Position numbers and translations under genes: made by a program. Positions 23,357-44,097 of a DNA stretch of 64,000 nt are shown here, piece after piece. The notes beneath the pieces were generated by a model. That model did not search any database, was not told the DNA's origin, and was given only the letters and a program-made list of their open reading frames with translations. Positions within the stretch are counted from its first letter, which is position 1, and every line of letters starts with the position of its first letter. The stretch comes from Intoshia linei (taxonomy: Eukaryota > Orthonectida > Rhopaluridae): contig LWCA01000029.1 of NCBI GenBank assembly GCA_001642005.1, forward strand, positions 1 through 64,000, read 5' to 3'.

Positions 23357-25144
23357 AGACTACTCTAAAAGATTGTTTAAAAATTGACGACAAACTAAGT
23401 GACACCCAAAATAGTATTATTTTATTTGTAAGTGGTTATATAACGTTCAAAAAAAAATTGCTAGAAATGGATATTACTGAACATAACATTTCAAAAGAGA
23501 TTGAATTTCTAGATTTTGTTTCAAGGTGAAAATTGAAAATACCCAATTTTGAACTGTACCTTTTTTCCCAATCTTGCTATAAATTTTAATTACAAATGCA
23601 GTCTAAAAAATGCATAAACTTTTTAATCAAAAGTTTTATTATAATCTATGATAACGGCTTTTTTTCTTTTGTTACGGATGACATGACAAAAACAAAATGT
23701 TTGCGTAGCTTAAGAAATTGTTTCATGAAGTGGTGGTAATTACGATGAAAAAAAATTTTCCAATATATATAATCAAGAAAAAAGAATGAAAATTTAACTA
23801 TTTGATGTTATTTTATTATTATATTGTATTTTTCATTGTATTGTATATTTTATTTTGTGAAATGAAATCAAAATTTATAACTATTCATTTAAACTAAAAA
23901 TATTAAGTTTTTTTATAATTTGATTGATTAATAACCAATCTAATATCCTAAAATTATTTTTTTTGTCAAGTCTTTCACTTGCCTAATAATCTTAGAGAAA
24001 AAAAAATTCCGCCTACAATCTTAATTACTAGAATGTATCGTATTCCGTCTTAGTTTAAGCTGAATTTGATGTAAATAATATAAAAATAAAAACACAATGA
24101 AGTTACGTTTAAATTGAAAATGAAATTCCATGGTTACATTTTTAATAACAGTTTTATTTATTCATAAAATCATGCATTGCTTAGTTTCCATTACTACAAT
24201 AATTTTCGAATTGTAATTTTAAGATTGATTTGTATCTTAACACATTTTATTGAAATTGTGGTGCAAATTGATTATTGAATAATTTACGATGCATAAACCA
24301 CCATATGAATATAAATATTTTGTATTGTGATATTCGGAAATTCTTCAAATTTAGCCTTTTCAAAAATATAGTTAGTGAATATACTATAAAAATGTCAAAG
24401 ACAGATTGAATGAGTCCAAGTTGACTATTAAATTTATATTATTGGTTAAACATTTTGTGTAATTCATTTACAAAAAATTTGTTAATGATTATTTTCTAGC
24501 TAATCAGTAATAAAAATAACATCAACTCGAATCAAATTGGTATAGTATTTAAAATAAACGACAATGTAAACCTTCCAACACCTACAGGTAAAAATTATAA
24601 AGATTTAATATTTCAGCTCGATAAAAATTATTGATGTATTTTTATTTAGTTTCATATGCAATTTTTCCCATCCATAGTAACATAAATGTTAGTCTCCAAA
24701 AGTTAGAATTTAAGTTTTTGGGGACTTAAAAAATAGACTTGTAAAAATGCACTAACATATAAAGAAATAATACAATTGTCAGACAGTAATGCAGACTATA
24801 ATTAAGTCCAATATTGTCATCGATTCTGCATATCGTATAATTTTTGTCTATAGAATTTAATCCTTTGTTTATATTTAATTTAAAAATTTTTTCACAGAGG
24901 TACAATGTACTTTGTGAAGAACAGATTAACTGATTTTATAAATATAAAAATAAAATGTTTAGCCGATAGTAATATTGTCCACCAATTTACCCCACCTACT
25001 AGAAAAAAACTTAGAAAATATGCCATGCTAAATTGCAGTAGTTTAAATTGTAATGCAAAAGGTATTCATTCGAATTATTGGACCGATGAAAAGCCATTTT
25101 GTAATGTGAAATGTTATCAAAAATATTTAGGGTATATTTTATAA
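23357..25144 (+). CDS. Unrecognised spliced gene with Cys-rich C-terminus
   Basis: Three likely exons: 23357-23526 (acceptor tattatag, donor AAG|gtgaaa; ETTLKDCLKIDDKLSD...EIEFLDFVSR), about 24501-24589 (acceptor ttctag, donor ACAG|gtaaaa; NQIGIVFKINDNVNLPTP), and 24898-25144 (acceptor cacag). The last exon has clustered cysteines: LNCSSLNCNAKG, then PFCNVKCYQKYL. This CX4C...CX3C arrangement resembles treble-clef fingers of FCS or MYM type, but I cannot assign a family. A stop follows at 25142-25144, although a donor-like GT at 25132 leaves open a further exon. Phases of the second and third exons do not fit perfectly with the boundaries I chose, so some are wrong. It is convergent with MED12, 493 bp away. 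Confidence 0.45.
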
Positions 25145-25637
25145 ATTGTAGTTAATTATTTATTCATGCCTTGAAATTAAATTAGAATTTTTGGTTGATT
25201 TCCTAATGATTTATTTTATTTTTGTATATATCAACCTGAATCTAATTAAAATTATTTAGATATTTGTATGAAATTAATATCACCGAAAATTGTTTCAATA
25301 CATTTTAATTCATTTTTAATTCATACATTTTGTTAGAAATTTTTATTATTAAACATCTATACTGTTCAAGAATTTGTAATATTTGTTCAATCTCTGGAAA
25401 TTATTTTTCTGGAATGGAAGAATGGACAGAATAGTAATTTATTTTTAATATTGTTGCTCGTGAAATTATCCGTGCTAGTATTTTATAGTGTGGCCCGATA
25501 CTATACCATGACCCATAAAACCTGATTTGGCAATGCAACTTGGAACTTAAAACAGATTACATTACCGTCTTAAATGTAATGGAAATTAAAAAGTAATTGA
25601 TTTGATTAAAAATTTAATATTATTAATTCATTCCTAA
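25145..25637. other. Convergent intergenic spacer
   Basis: This is AT-rich sequence between the unrecognised gene and the MED12 stop codon. It presumably contains both 3' UTRs. I see nothing else in it. Confidence 0.5.
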
Positions 25638-28600
25638 CTACTGATAGTATTTAGAATCTTTATTTCTAAAATTTCTTTTATATTCATCTCTATTATACGT
25701 GTACTGATTAGGAAATTGAGATTCTTCATTAGGTGTAATTTGTTGATTTTTATCATACATATTTGAGGCTGGATTGTAATTATATTGGTTACGATGAGGA
25801 TTCATTGCATTAATTGAAGGATTAAATTCACGTTGTCCCATTAATCTTGAATTTGGTTGTCTATTTTCATATTCAATACGTTTACGTTCAAAATATTCAG
25901 TTTGAGAAGGAGTTTGCCGTATTGGATAATCATGGGTAATTTGATTTGGAATTTCGTTAAAGTGTTCAGGTGGCATTGCATATTCCTTCATAAATTGATG
26001 AGTTTTATCATGTGGATTAAATGGTTGTTTACTAAAACTGCGAGGTTTATAAGAATTTTCATGAGTATAAGGCAAAGTTTCGGGTTCTCTATGGAAGTCT
26101 CCAAACGTATCGGTTTTTGTTTGATATGCGTACTTTTGAAATTCTGTAGGTTTGTCGAAATTTGGATAAGCTTGTTTCTTATAATTATGATAAGGATTAC
26201 TGTGATGGCTGGGACGATTTGTATGATCTGAAAAATGGGAAGGTTTTCCGGCAAGTCGATTTTTATAATTTTTTACAAATTGAATCTGATCATATTGATT
26301 AAATTCCGATTTTTGATAAGGTGATCCATAAGTAATTTTTTCCAATTCATATTCAGGTTTAGCCTTTGCCATACTGGATGGATAGCCCTTCTGATATTCC
26401 ACTTCAGAATTATTAGTACGATTATACCAATTTTTAGAGTTTAATTTTTCATAATCTTGGCGATCAACATAATCGTTTTCCGTATTTTTATCCAATAAAT
26501 ATTGGATAGACGTTTCCTGGCGAACATTGGGAGTGACTGGTTCTTGAATTACACTTTTCTGGGTTTCCTGAACTTCAGATGTATCTATTGTACTCGAAAC
26601 ATTGACGACTTCATTTTGATCTTCTGTAAATATTATTGGCGGCTTTAAACATTCCAATTGATTAATTTCGGTAGCATGCATATGGTTTTTTTGTTTACAT
26701 CTCTGTAATTTATACATATCGGTTTTTTTATCTACTGCAGTATACAATAACCAACCCGGCTGAATCACTGCACTCATAAAACCTTCAATTAATTCCCATT
26801 CAGATATTTTAACTTTATCTACATATTCTGCGCTAGTACAATAAGCAGGTTGATACAAATTATCATCCGAATTTAATTTATTCAAAACTTCGATATTTGA
26901 ATTATCCGAAACATATTTAGAGATTAAGAGTACATTTTGATGCTTAGGTATCGGCAGTAATTGGCTAAGTTCTTTAAATCTTTCTTTTGTATCACAAACC
27001 TCTTTTCGAATTTTTTTTACAATATTTAAAAATAATCTCTTATCATCTGGTCTTTCGGATACATCCGATGTCACAATAGCTCCGTTTATTAAACACATAG
27101 TCATATCTAATACAGTATTGTATAATTGTCGATTTACATGCGGATTAACTATTTGATAGTAAATTAGTTGCGTCAAAAGTAAACACCATTCAGAACTTTG
27201 GGTTCTTTGAATGGTGTCAAACATTGAACCAACCAAACTTAATCGAAGGTGAAGAGCGTCTTGTAAATACAATTTCAATCTACCGTCGTCAGGTACGCCT
27301 CTTTCTTCCTTTTCTTTTATTGAAGCAATAAGTTTGGAAATTTGCATTCGAAGAGAATCCAATAGACCTTCGCGTTGATGATCTTGACCGTGAAGACACG
27401 TTAAAATTAAAGAAAGGAATGGTTTCATGTTATCGGCTGATACACTATCGAAATTTAATCTAGCATGGCATTTTGTTACTGTCGACCAAACATTGTGATC
27501 TGCCTCCAGCACCTAAGTTAATTATAATTATAAATAAATCAAATTTAAAATATAATATTAAACATAAAACTTGAAATGGAATACGTTATTAGATATGGCA
27601 GTATCATAATAATACACCTCTAAAGTCAAAGTTCGATATATTAGTTATAGGTTATTATTTAATGCTCAGACTAATTTAATATTTATAACGCATAATTTAA
27701 TTAATTTAACATTATTTAATAAATACTGTGGTCGTCTAATTTAATGTTTAAGCGTGTAATATAATTATTGTACCATCTAACTTAATATTCGAACCGTTTG
27801 AATCAATTTATAAATTTCTGTGGATCACCACAAATCAACATTTCTCATAAGCCGTTTTTTATGTATTAGAATTTTTAAATAAATTTTATACATATAAGAA
27901 ATTGTTTAAATTGTGTCCCTTTTGGGGTAAAAATGACATGTGTAAACATTCTATCGATATAGCAATACCATTAATAATTGATGGGCGTATTGTACCTCGA
28001 TAGTCGAAAGCTCTCCTATTGAATGTTAAAAGAAAGAGAGGACGACCAGCTCAGGCTAATCCAGCTTTGCTTAGGCAGTGTTAAATTAACGGTTAATTCA
28101 ATAAATTAAAAGTTATTTTTATAAAAAATAATGCTGTTTAATAAATTCTACTTCTATTAATTTAGACTTTAACATTATAATTATAACATTTAACATTATA
28201 ACACATAATAACTGGTAAAATTAGACGCTGTAACTATTAAATTATATGTTGCAATAATAATAACTCTTAGTTATGTACTACGTATAAACTGAAACTCATT
28301 TGCAAAGGGCGAATTATAGTTTAGGGGCGATTTTAATATTTTATTAAAATTCACTATTTAAAACCTGTGATATTAAACTCGTAAAAATATAAATACAATA
28401 AATTTTAAATTAAATTGAATTTTAAAATCCATGGTTATAAAAAAAATGAATGGATGTTAATTATAAATCACAATAAAATTTTCAGTTATATTTTGTAACA
28501 GATACTCCACATATAAACTTTAACTTAATTTTCAATTCAATAATAATAATTTGTGGTTATAAAAATGCAGAGACGAACCTACCATGCTCGAGACACCATA

Positions 28601-31600
28601 TTTCGCCAACTTTAAACGCCAACCAAAACGCGTATATATCTAGTTACTATTTATATTTTCTTTCCTCTAGTATAATTTTCCTCTTAGTTTTAGCTAGTTA
28701 CAATACTAACTATCTAGTAGTTGTAAGTTACAACTACTTTCAGGCCTCTCAATACCGCCATTATATTTCAATTTTATAACAAACTTATAAGAAAATTTCT
28801 CACTACCGCCAGATTCTCCAAAACTACAAACTGTTATTATAGAAATTATTAATCTAATTTTTTTTATCGCTTACAAAATGAGTTAAATCATGGATAAATC
28901 AAGTTCATTTTATCATTATTTTAGTGTCTAAATGCTATATTAATACATACTAATCATATCCATGATCCATTCTCTACAACCATATACTCTCAATACTGCC
29001 ATTTATATCGAAATTCTAAAATGATGGTATTGAGAGGCCTGACTGTAGTTATATCAAAAAATATGATTTTTTACATGGTACATTTAGAAAAATGAGGCCT
29101 CATCATACAATAATTTTGTCGAGACCCCGAGGAAGATCGCGGATACGGTATGTTCGGCTCTGCGCAGATGCACACATACATTTAAGCGTACACAATCGCA
29201 AATTAATAATCTAAAATTTTGATATTTCAGCTAATCGTACCAATTAATATAAATTTGATACCTGTCCACTAATTTTCAATATGACTGCTTGAACTTCACT
29301 AGGCAATCTATAAATAAGAGAAGCGCAATACCAACAACCATACTCATAGCCTCTAAACATGTTTTTTGATTCAGAACAAGTAGTAGCGCTACTCATATTA
29401 ACATTTTCATGATTAAAAGAATCATCATAATTTTCGTCAGATTGTAAGTCCTTGGCAGATTTAAACAAATTCATTGTACAAGCCGCAATTTCTTGATAAA
29501 CATCTTGAAGAATAGATCTATCACACTGCTTAATAATTAACTCAACTTGTAAAATACGTTCTCGTATAGTCCAAACATCAATGTTTTCCAATAGATTTTG
29601 AATAATTTTTTTATAACAATTCAAATTGAGAGAATCTTGGCTATCGAAATTAAAGTTGTTATTTTGTTTAAAAATTAGAGATGAATTTGTACAATCAACT
29701 CTAAAAGAGTCTGTGGTAATTGCTCCTAAAATTTTTAAAGATAAGGGTTTTTTGAGAGCATCATCTAAAAGAACATCGGGATGGAGTAATTTTTCAGAAG
29801 ATTCCAATAAAATATTGACACACCAATGTATATTGTATATCCGTGCTAGAGACAAATGGCACAATTCATATATACAAATTTGTGCATCATTAGAATACAA
29901 TAGATTGAAATGTGAAAATAAATTGTGCACTCCATTTACATTAACTTGGAAAGTCTTTTGACTCTTGGACGAAACAATTTTATATGACTTTATCAACGCC
30001 AAAACAGCGCACGCAGAAACTTTTTTACAGCCATTTGAAATTAGACGAAACTCATCCAAATAATATTTCAAACAATTGGAAATTAATCCAGTATTTTTGA
30101 TTGAGAAGGATAATTCAATAATGGGTGTATCGGAAATTGTCAAAAAAGTAGTAAAAACATGATAACACAATCGCATACATTTCAATACATTATTTTCTGG
30201 TTGGTTATCTGCTTGATTTATTTTGGAGTATACGATAGGTAAAAATACATGGAATATTAAATCTTGCATACTAAAAATATTATGGCCCAACAATATTCCC
30301 GTAAAAACAATGATAATTTCTCCGGTAATTTTCCTACCTTGTTCAATATTTTCGATTGATTGTTTAAAATCAGACTTTACATCCAAACAAAAAATGGATT
30401 TGAAAGCATTGAGCCAATCCAATGCAAATTTTGGACACTTTACGCTAATGTCGGCGCAATAAACTGAAGCTTTAATAATTTCATGAAATGACAATTTTGG
30501 ATTCATTATATATTTCAATGCGACAAAAATGAATAGTTTACGATATAAATTATTTTTTAACTTTTTTGATAATCCAGAAATATTACCGTGGAATAAAATT
30601 TTTTTAAAAATTTCGATTGTATCTGCATTTCGTGAAACAAATTTTTCAAAATTATTATTATTATCACTGTTTTGGCTATCATAATCGATTATAGTTGTAG
30701 AAATTTTTGATAGTTTTGTATCAATTGAGTTTAAAGTGCTATTGCTTTTTACATCAAAATTTTCTTCAATTATATTACAAATATTACGAAATTCTATAGC
30801 AAATTTATAGCATGTGAACAATTTTGAACTAAATCCAATATCTTTATACATGTTTAAGCAGATTTTTAAATAGTTTGCATAAAATGATATCAATTCCTTT
30901 TCCGGAAAAAGTAAAAAAGATTCGATGTGTTGGTTCAAAACAGATGTGCAACATATTAAGGTGTTCAAAATGTAGGGTTGAAATTTTTTCAGCTTTTCAA
31001 ATAATTTTTCTATTGCATCAATTACCTAAATTAAAAAAATATAGGTTGATAATAATTTAAGTTATTTTTTAATGGAAATGCGTAGATTTCTAAGATTGAA
31101 ATTTTGTATTTATACCAACTGTAATAAGCTGTATCAGAATTTATTTTTTTTAAATTCAGGGACCATTAATATAAATTTTTTTTTAATAAAATAGTTACCA
31201 AATAAAAAAATAAATACCAAAATGCTTTTTGACCGTGATAAAAAAAAATTTTTATATGGTAACTCGAAATTACTGTATGAACAATATTATTTTTTTTAAA
31301 ATTCTAGGACTATTTTAAATTTGATAAAAATTAGTTAAGGGTTATAATTGTGAAAATTCACTTTTTTGTCCATACGATTTATGATAATTAGCATTATCAA
31401 ATGAAAAATTCTAGGAGTTTTATTATTTTTTTAAAAAAAGGGTAATTTGGGAAATTTACCATAAAGATTTATGAAGTTTCTAAAGTTGAAATTGACCACA
31501 CTGTTAATGATTTTAAATCGTGTCCAAGAAAATATGTTTTTTTAAAATTTAGGGCTGATTTTATTTAAAAAAATAAAAGAGGCATTGGCTTTTGTCCATC

Positions 31601-34600
31601 TGAAGATTGCATTTAAAACTTGTTTTCTGAAATAAAAATGACTGGACAAATAATCAATATTCCGATCCGTAAATTTCCGTACTAAAATCTAACCAAAACC
31701 TACTCCCATATATTTAACCCTACTCTTAAATATCTAAAATACTTTTATTGGCTTAGATCAGTAGTTCCCGATTCAAATAGTGTACGGACCCATTTCAAAA
31801 TATTTATTTTTTCTGACCCAAAAGGTAACATGAAATATATAAAATTTATAAAAAAATTAAAGGCTTTATCATAAAATTTGGTAAAAACGTTATTTTCAAA
31901 AAAATACTGGAAAAGGGGATTTTTCCATTAAGGGTTGGTAAAACTGTATTTTTTATTTTGGGTTTTGGATTAGGAACTTGTTTCTCATAAGATTTTATAA
32001 AATCGTTTTTTTTTTCAAAAAAATACTGGAAAAAGAGGTTTTTCCGTTAAGGGTTTAAAATGTTATTTTTTAATATATTTTTTTAATGGTGGGATAAAAT
32101 TGGGATTTTTAAAATAATAATGAACCGGTCGCCTAGGCTTTGGGATAAATTTCCAACATGTGACATTCTAATAAATATTAAAAATTCTCCCATAAAAATA
32201 AAAAAAGTTGGTATAAATTTTATTATATTTTATTTAAATCTCACGGACGAATCTCTCAACGGAAATTAACTATCAGACTAATATTTTATTAAAATTCTAG
32301 GCCTCTAAATTAAATAAAAAAATGGGAGTAATTAGGGGGTTTGAGCTTGAAGATGCATATTTCAAATAATAAAATTAATCATATTGTATTAGAATTACAA
32401 TAGCTATAAACAAATGTAGATATGACCGTCAAGTGGCTAGGAGTCATATTGCCGGGGCCTAACATCATGAGGGGTCTAATATTTTAATTTATTAATATGT
32501 AATATTTTTTAAGAATGCCAAAATAATGATGACCGATGATGTTTAAAATGTTATTTTCAATTTTTAGACTATAATCGATCGATTAAACAATGTATAGACG
32601 TCCCAATATTAAAAAAAATTATAGGAGCCCTACAAACTTCCATCTGGCCTGGGGCTACTGCTGGCTCTCCACGGTCCTGTATGCATATAAACTGGTACAA
32701 TAATATTAATTATAATTATAGAAAAATTATCTTATATTGTGATAAATACAACTAATAAATAGAGATTCTTAATCAATAACATCATAATATAAAGTGCTTC
32801 ACGTCAAATTACAAAAAAAATTAAAAATACACATGTCTAAATCAACACCACAATAAATTAAATTAAAAACCTTCAAACACAACTGCAAAACCTTAAAAAT
32901 TTGATGACAAACAATTCCAATTTCAAAAACAAAAGACATAGTAAAAACAAAAGGTAATTGATTCAATTGATTTTGATTAAATTCAAACATCTTCAAAATA
33001 ATCCCCATCGCAAAATCAAAAAGTCGAGACTTATCAAATGGAGAAAAAAGTTTAACCTTATTCACAAACCCTCTTTTGACATTAATTTCAAACAAGAATA
33101 ATTTTTCAAGAAATTTATAAGAATCCAAATGCTCGACAGTATTTTCATTCAATTTGAAAGTTTGATTGATAAACACTTTAAAAACCATAAAACATTTTTG
33201 AACAGTATTCTTATAATCATCAAAACAAATGGGATTGTCCGAACAAATTAGTTCAAACAAAACCCTCCTCTCGTGTAAAATTTTTTCATTTTCAACAGGA
33301 ATATTGAGAACATATAAAGCATGCCTTGCAACAGAAAAAAAACTTTCATTTTCATGTTTACAATAAAAACAATCTGAACTTGAAACGTTGAGTAATGGTA
33401 AATGGTTTTTATTTCTATAACACGGTGTACCACGGAGTATTAAAGCTTGGATAAATTCTTGAAAATTAAACAAATCGTTTCGATAAAAAAATGAGTACAA
33501 ATTACAAATATTATTAAATTCTGGTGCGTCATGATTTATACAGTAAATACAACCAGACATGTGAAGTTCAGTTTCAAAAAAAAGTCTCAGTTGGATTTTG
33601 ACAAATTTTCGTTTTTCAATTTCGATTGATTCGGCCTTTGATGACACAAACTGATTAATTAGTATCGCAACAAAATATTGACGATGCTCGCCATATCGTA
33701 AGGTACTTATGGCCCAATGACACAGAGTTTTAATTATTATTGCGTTTAAATGATTTTTATTTTCGGGGGTACATTTCTTATCGAAAATTAAATCACAAAT
33801 TTTTTTGATGCTTGATTTGTTTGTGTAGCTTTTAAAATGATGGTTATCGAGAATTTCAATGGTTGACAGTAAACGTGAACACAAGAGACCCGTAATTGAT
33901 TGACGGTATTGTTCTGAAGACCAGGCCATCTCTACCGCTTTACTGCGTTCCATAATTTCATCGAGGCTGTCTTTAATTTCAAAAAATGAATAATATCTGG
34001 CATGTTTATTATAACTCCGTGAATAAGGAAGGTGTAATGGGGATAAAACCAAAAAATCTAACGGTGATCCAGCTAAATCAGATGCCTCGTGCCATCCACC
34101 AATGTTGCAATATATTAGGGCTAAAGGGCATTGTAAAATTGAAATTTGGATTTGGCTGGTGAGCATAGATATCAGGTTTCTCATTTCAAGTCCAATTTCA
34201 ATGATTTTTGATATCAATTTTTTGTTGGATGCGACGGAATTTTCGCTGTCTCGCAAGAATTCCATTTCTGAAGGGTTCAAGTTGTTTTTAGCTTCTTCCA
34301 TGATTCTTTTCATTAAATAACAACAAACACTAGTCTGACGTCTGCATAGCCACTCACAAAGTGTAAATTCCTGAGCATACCGACTTGACACAATAAAAAT
34401 TAAATGAATTAATGAATAATGTGCAAAAACATAGGTTTCTATAAAAACAACCAGCCAATTGAGTAGCTCGTATCGGTCTAATAGCTTGTCCGTGTACATG
34501 TGATGTAAAAATTGTGTCAAATACTCCCATCTGTTTAAATAAATGGCCAATTCTCGTTTTTGCTTATTATTAGAATTTTTCAACTCGTCTAAACTTTTAG

Positions 34601-35279
34601 TCAACAGTATGGCATTATCGTGAGTGTGTTCGTCAATTCTACGAAGAGTTTCATTCAAATACTTCATTAAACTAACCGTCCAATCTAGAGATTTATCCGA
34701 AATTCCAGTTCTTTTTTTATTTTTCGTTTCCGCTAATAAACTATTGTAAGCTGCAACCATTTTAACGTACCAAGCAGCTTCTATTTTGGGGACATTATAA
34801 TTGACTAAAATCCCAAAAACATCATCTTTTTTAGCAAAAATAGGGACTTTTTTGCTACATTTTTTAAATTTATCTATCGTAACTTTATCACACAACATTT
34901 TAAACCACGCATCCGTTTCATTCATATTTTTGTTATTGGCCAGCAAAAAATTGTCTTTAATACTCATACACTTTTTTAACCCATTTGTAATTTTATTTGA
35001 ACCGGAATCTAAAACTGGTTCCGGTTTACATCTCTTTTTAATTATAGTATTGAAAGAATTTACCAATTTTTTCAAATCAGCAAAATATAACATTGCATTG
35101 CCGCATTCATCTAATATTGGAGGTAGATTTACAAATCCATATCTAATCAAATCTTTATCCAAGCTGTTTTCACTACACGTTTTTTCATTGGCATGCACAT
35201 CAATCACAATGTTTTTTGATTTTTCTTTGCTTTTATTTTTGAATAATATTTCTCCATCTATAAATTTTGCATATTCCAT
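25638..35279 (-). CDS. MED12: Mediator complex subunit 12 (CDK8 kinase module)
   Basis: MED12 activates CDK8-cyclin C within the Mediator kinase module and links it to core Mediator and nuclear factors. Three long exons joined in phase 0: 35279-32871, 31025-29262, 27512-25638, giving 2015 residues (the human protein has about 2,180). Identity rests on the N-terminal exon: DAWFKMLCDKVTID...KKVPIFAKKDDVFGILVNYNVPKIEAAWYVKM.. ETKNKKR then LDWTVSLMKYL and FLHHMYTDKLLDRYELLNWLV, matching the conserved MED12 Med12/LCEWAV region. The middle exon is alpha-helical and weakly conserved. The last exon starts with a helical block (to about residue 300 of the exon) and ends in a Tyr/Asn/Pro/Gln-rich tail, comparable to the PQL/opa tail. 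The ATG at 35279 is the only N-terminal Met before the conserved block. The two introns (1.7 and 1.8 kb) carry transposon debris. The gene is divergent from NDUFS2. Confidence 0.93.
27513..29261. other. MED12 intron 2 with repeat debris
   Basis: It contains a short relic at about 28018-28082 whose plus frame reads VKRKRGRPAQANPALLRQC (a transposase-linker-like basic motif of unclear family), a Helitron-like 3' fragment near 28268-28310, and the foldback element at 28741-29041. Confidence 0.5.
28741..29041. mobile_element. 301 bp foldback/inverted-repeat element
   Basis: The ends are CAGGCCTCTCAATACC and, inverted, GGTATTGAGAGGCCTG. The core CTCTCAATAC (or variants such as CTCACTACCGCC) recurs at about 28799 and 28987, so several nested hairpins are possible. 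I found no clear target duplication. Confidence 0.6.
31060..31640 (-). repeat. Decayed Helitron-family copy in MED12 intron 1
   Basis: The plus strand shows aactgtaataagctgtatcag, caaaatgctttttgaccgtga and repeated ggtaatttggg-type module cores, in the same order as reverse copies elsewhere. Ends are not preserved. Confidence 0.55.
31858..32070 (+). repeat. Satellite-like block related to the NDUFS2 intron array
   Basis: It has repeated units around ttttccattaagggttggta and caaaaaaatactggaaaa, present twice (about 31900 and 32020). The same gggttggtaaaact motif dominates 37730-38245. Confidence 0.6.
32405..32679. mobile_element. MITE of a second hAT-like family (copy 1)
   Basis: This 0.27 kb segment shares its whole order of motifs with 36960-37220: a start with ggctagg.gtca and atcatgaggg, the middle tttttagac.ataa.cgatcgatta, and the end ggg.ctactgctg.ctctc...ggtcctg. 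The right end, complemented, begins CAGGACCGTGGAGAGCC. Left ends of the same type occur at 42306, 55130 and 61707. Confidence 0.6.
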
Positions 35280-35769
35280 TTTATGATTTTAGTTGAATAA
35301 TTCAATTAAATGTAATTATTTTATTATTTCATCTAATTAAAATGCATCAAAAATTGTTAAATATACGATTTATAATCTTAATGTTCTATTGCGTTAATGA
35401 ATAAATAAATAAATGTGCAACGTAAATTTAAGCAACCAGGACATTACATTTATCACTTGTATTTGATACTTTTTAATTTTTAAGATAAATTCCAAGTTTT
35501 TGTTTTCAAATTTTTTTATGTTTTATCTTTTTATAAATTATTTACCATTAATATTTTTATATACACTTTTATACATTGTTTGAGATAAATTACAATAATT
35601 GCTATATTAAATGGATTCATAGATAAGGGTGTATATTTAAAAGCGATAATAAAGTATTTCTATTAGATAAACAATAAATGGAATTTTCAAATTAAATGTT
35701 GCTAAATATCTTTTGAATTGGTTCAATTCATCAATTGAGTAGAGAATATATAGAACCATTTTCATAATA
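35280..35769. promoter_or_regulatory. Divergent MED12/NDUFS2 intergenic region
   Basis: The 490 bp between the two start codons must contain both promoters and 5' UTRs if the assigned ATGs are right. It is AT-rich, has no transposon ends I recognise, and no TATA box can be singled out against this composition. Confidence 0.5.
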
Positions 35770-43577
<7,808 letters not shown>

Positions 43578-44097
43578 TTTTAATATATTAAATGTTATGT
43601 TATTAAACATTTTAATTATCATAAATTGTTCTAAATTGGTAAATCTTGGAAATGTAGTGTTTGTGTTTTGATTTTTAAAAATAGTACAGATAGAACAATA
43701 TAAATCGAGCCGTCTAGTTGATTTAAAAATTATTGATCATTTTTAAAATAATCGATATAAATTTGTGTATCATCGTTAAATTCACTAAAATTTCTGTGGA
43801 TACTAGCTCTGATACACAGACTACTTTTAACGGATATTGATCCCAGACTCATTTAATATCGACTTGTTTTCCTGTTTTTATATTTCTATTAATTTTGTTT
43901 AAAACTCAGGTACTAGAGTATATTATAAAATTATAGGGTAAAGCCCTAGAGTTAATAGACTGGTTCAGCCGTTTTGACATGCATGTACAACTGTATCGAT
44001 TGTTATATCAATACATGCTATTTTCCAAGTTACTGTAATAACAAAGTATTGCTTCAAAGTTTTAAATCAATTCAATTATTCCTTCTAATTGATTCTT
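43578..44097. other. Spacer between NDUFS2 and liprin-alpha
   Basis: A 520 bp AT-rich stretch on the same strand as both genes, containing the NDUFS2 3' UTR and the liprin 5' region. No other feature recognised. Confidence 0.5.

Noticed and set aside
25857-26254. Open frames overlapping the last MED12 exon on both strands
   Set aside because: They arise from the AT-biased low-complexity tail of MED12. The MED12 frame is phase-consistent.
28018-28082. A transposase gene around VKRKRGRPAQANPALLRQC
   Set aside because: Only about 20 residues resemble a transposase linker, too little to assign a family or call a gene.
32799-32870. Extension of the first MED12 exon to the stop at 32799
   Set aside because: A good donor (GAAG|GTTTTT) at 32871 joins in phase to the next exon. 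The extra residues are low-complexity intron translation.
34102-35286. Plus-strand open frames opposite MED12 exon 1 (34102-34320, 34801-35286)
   Set aside because: These are complementary-strand shadows of a strongly supported coding exon, without domains.
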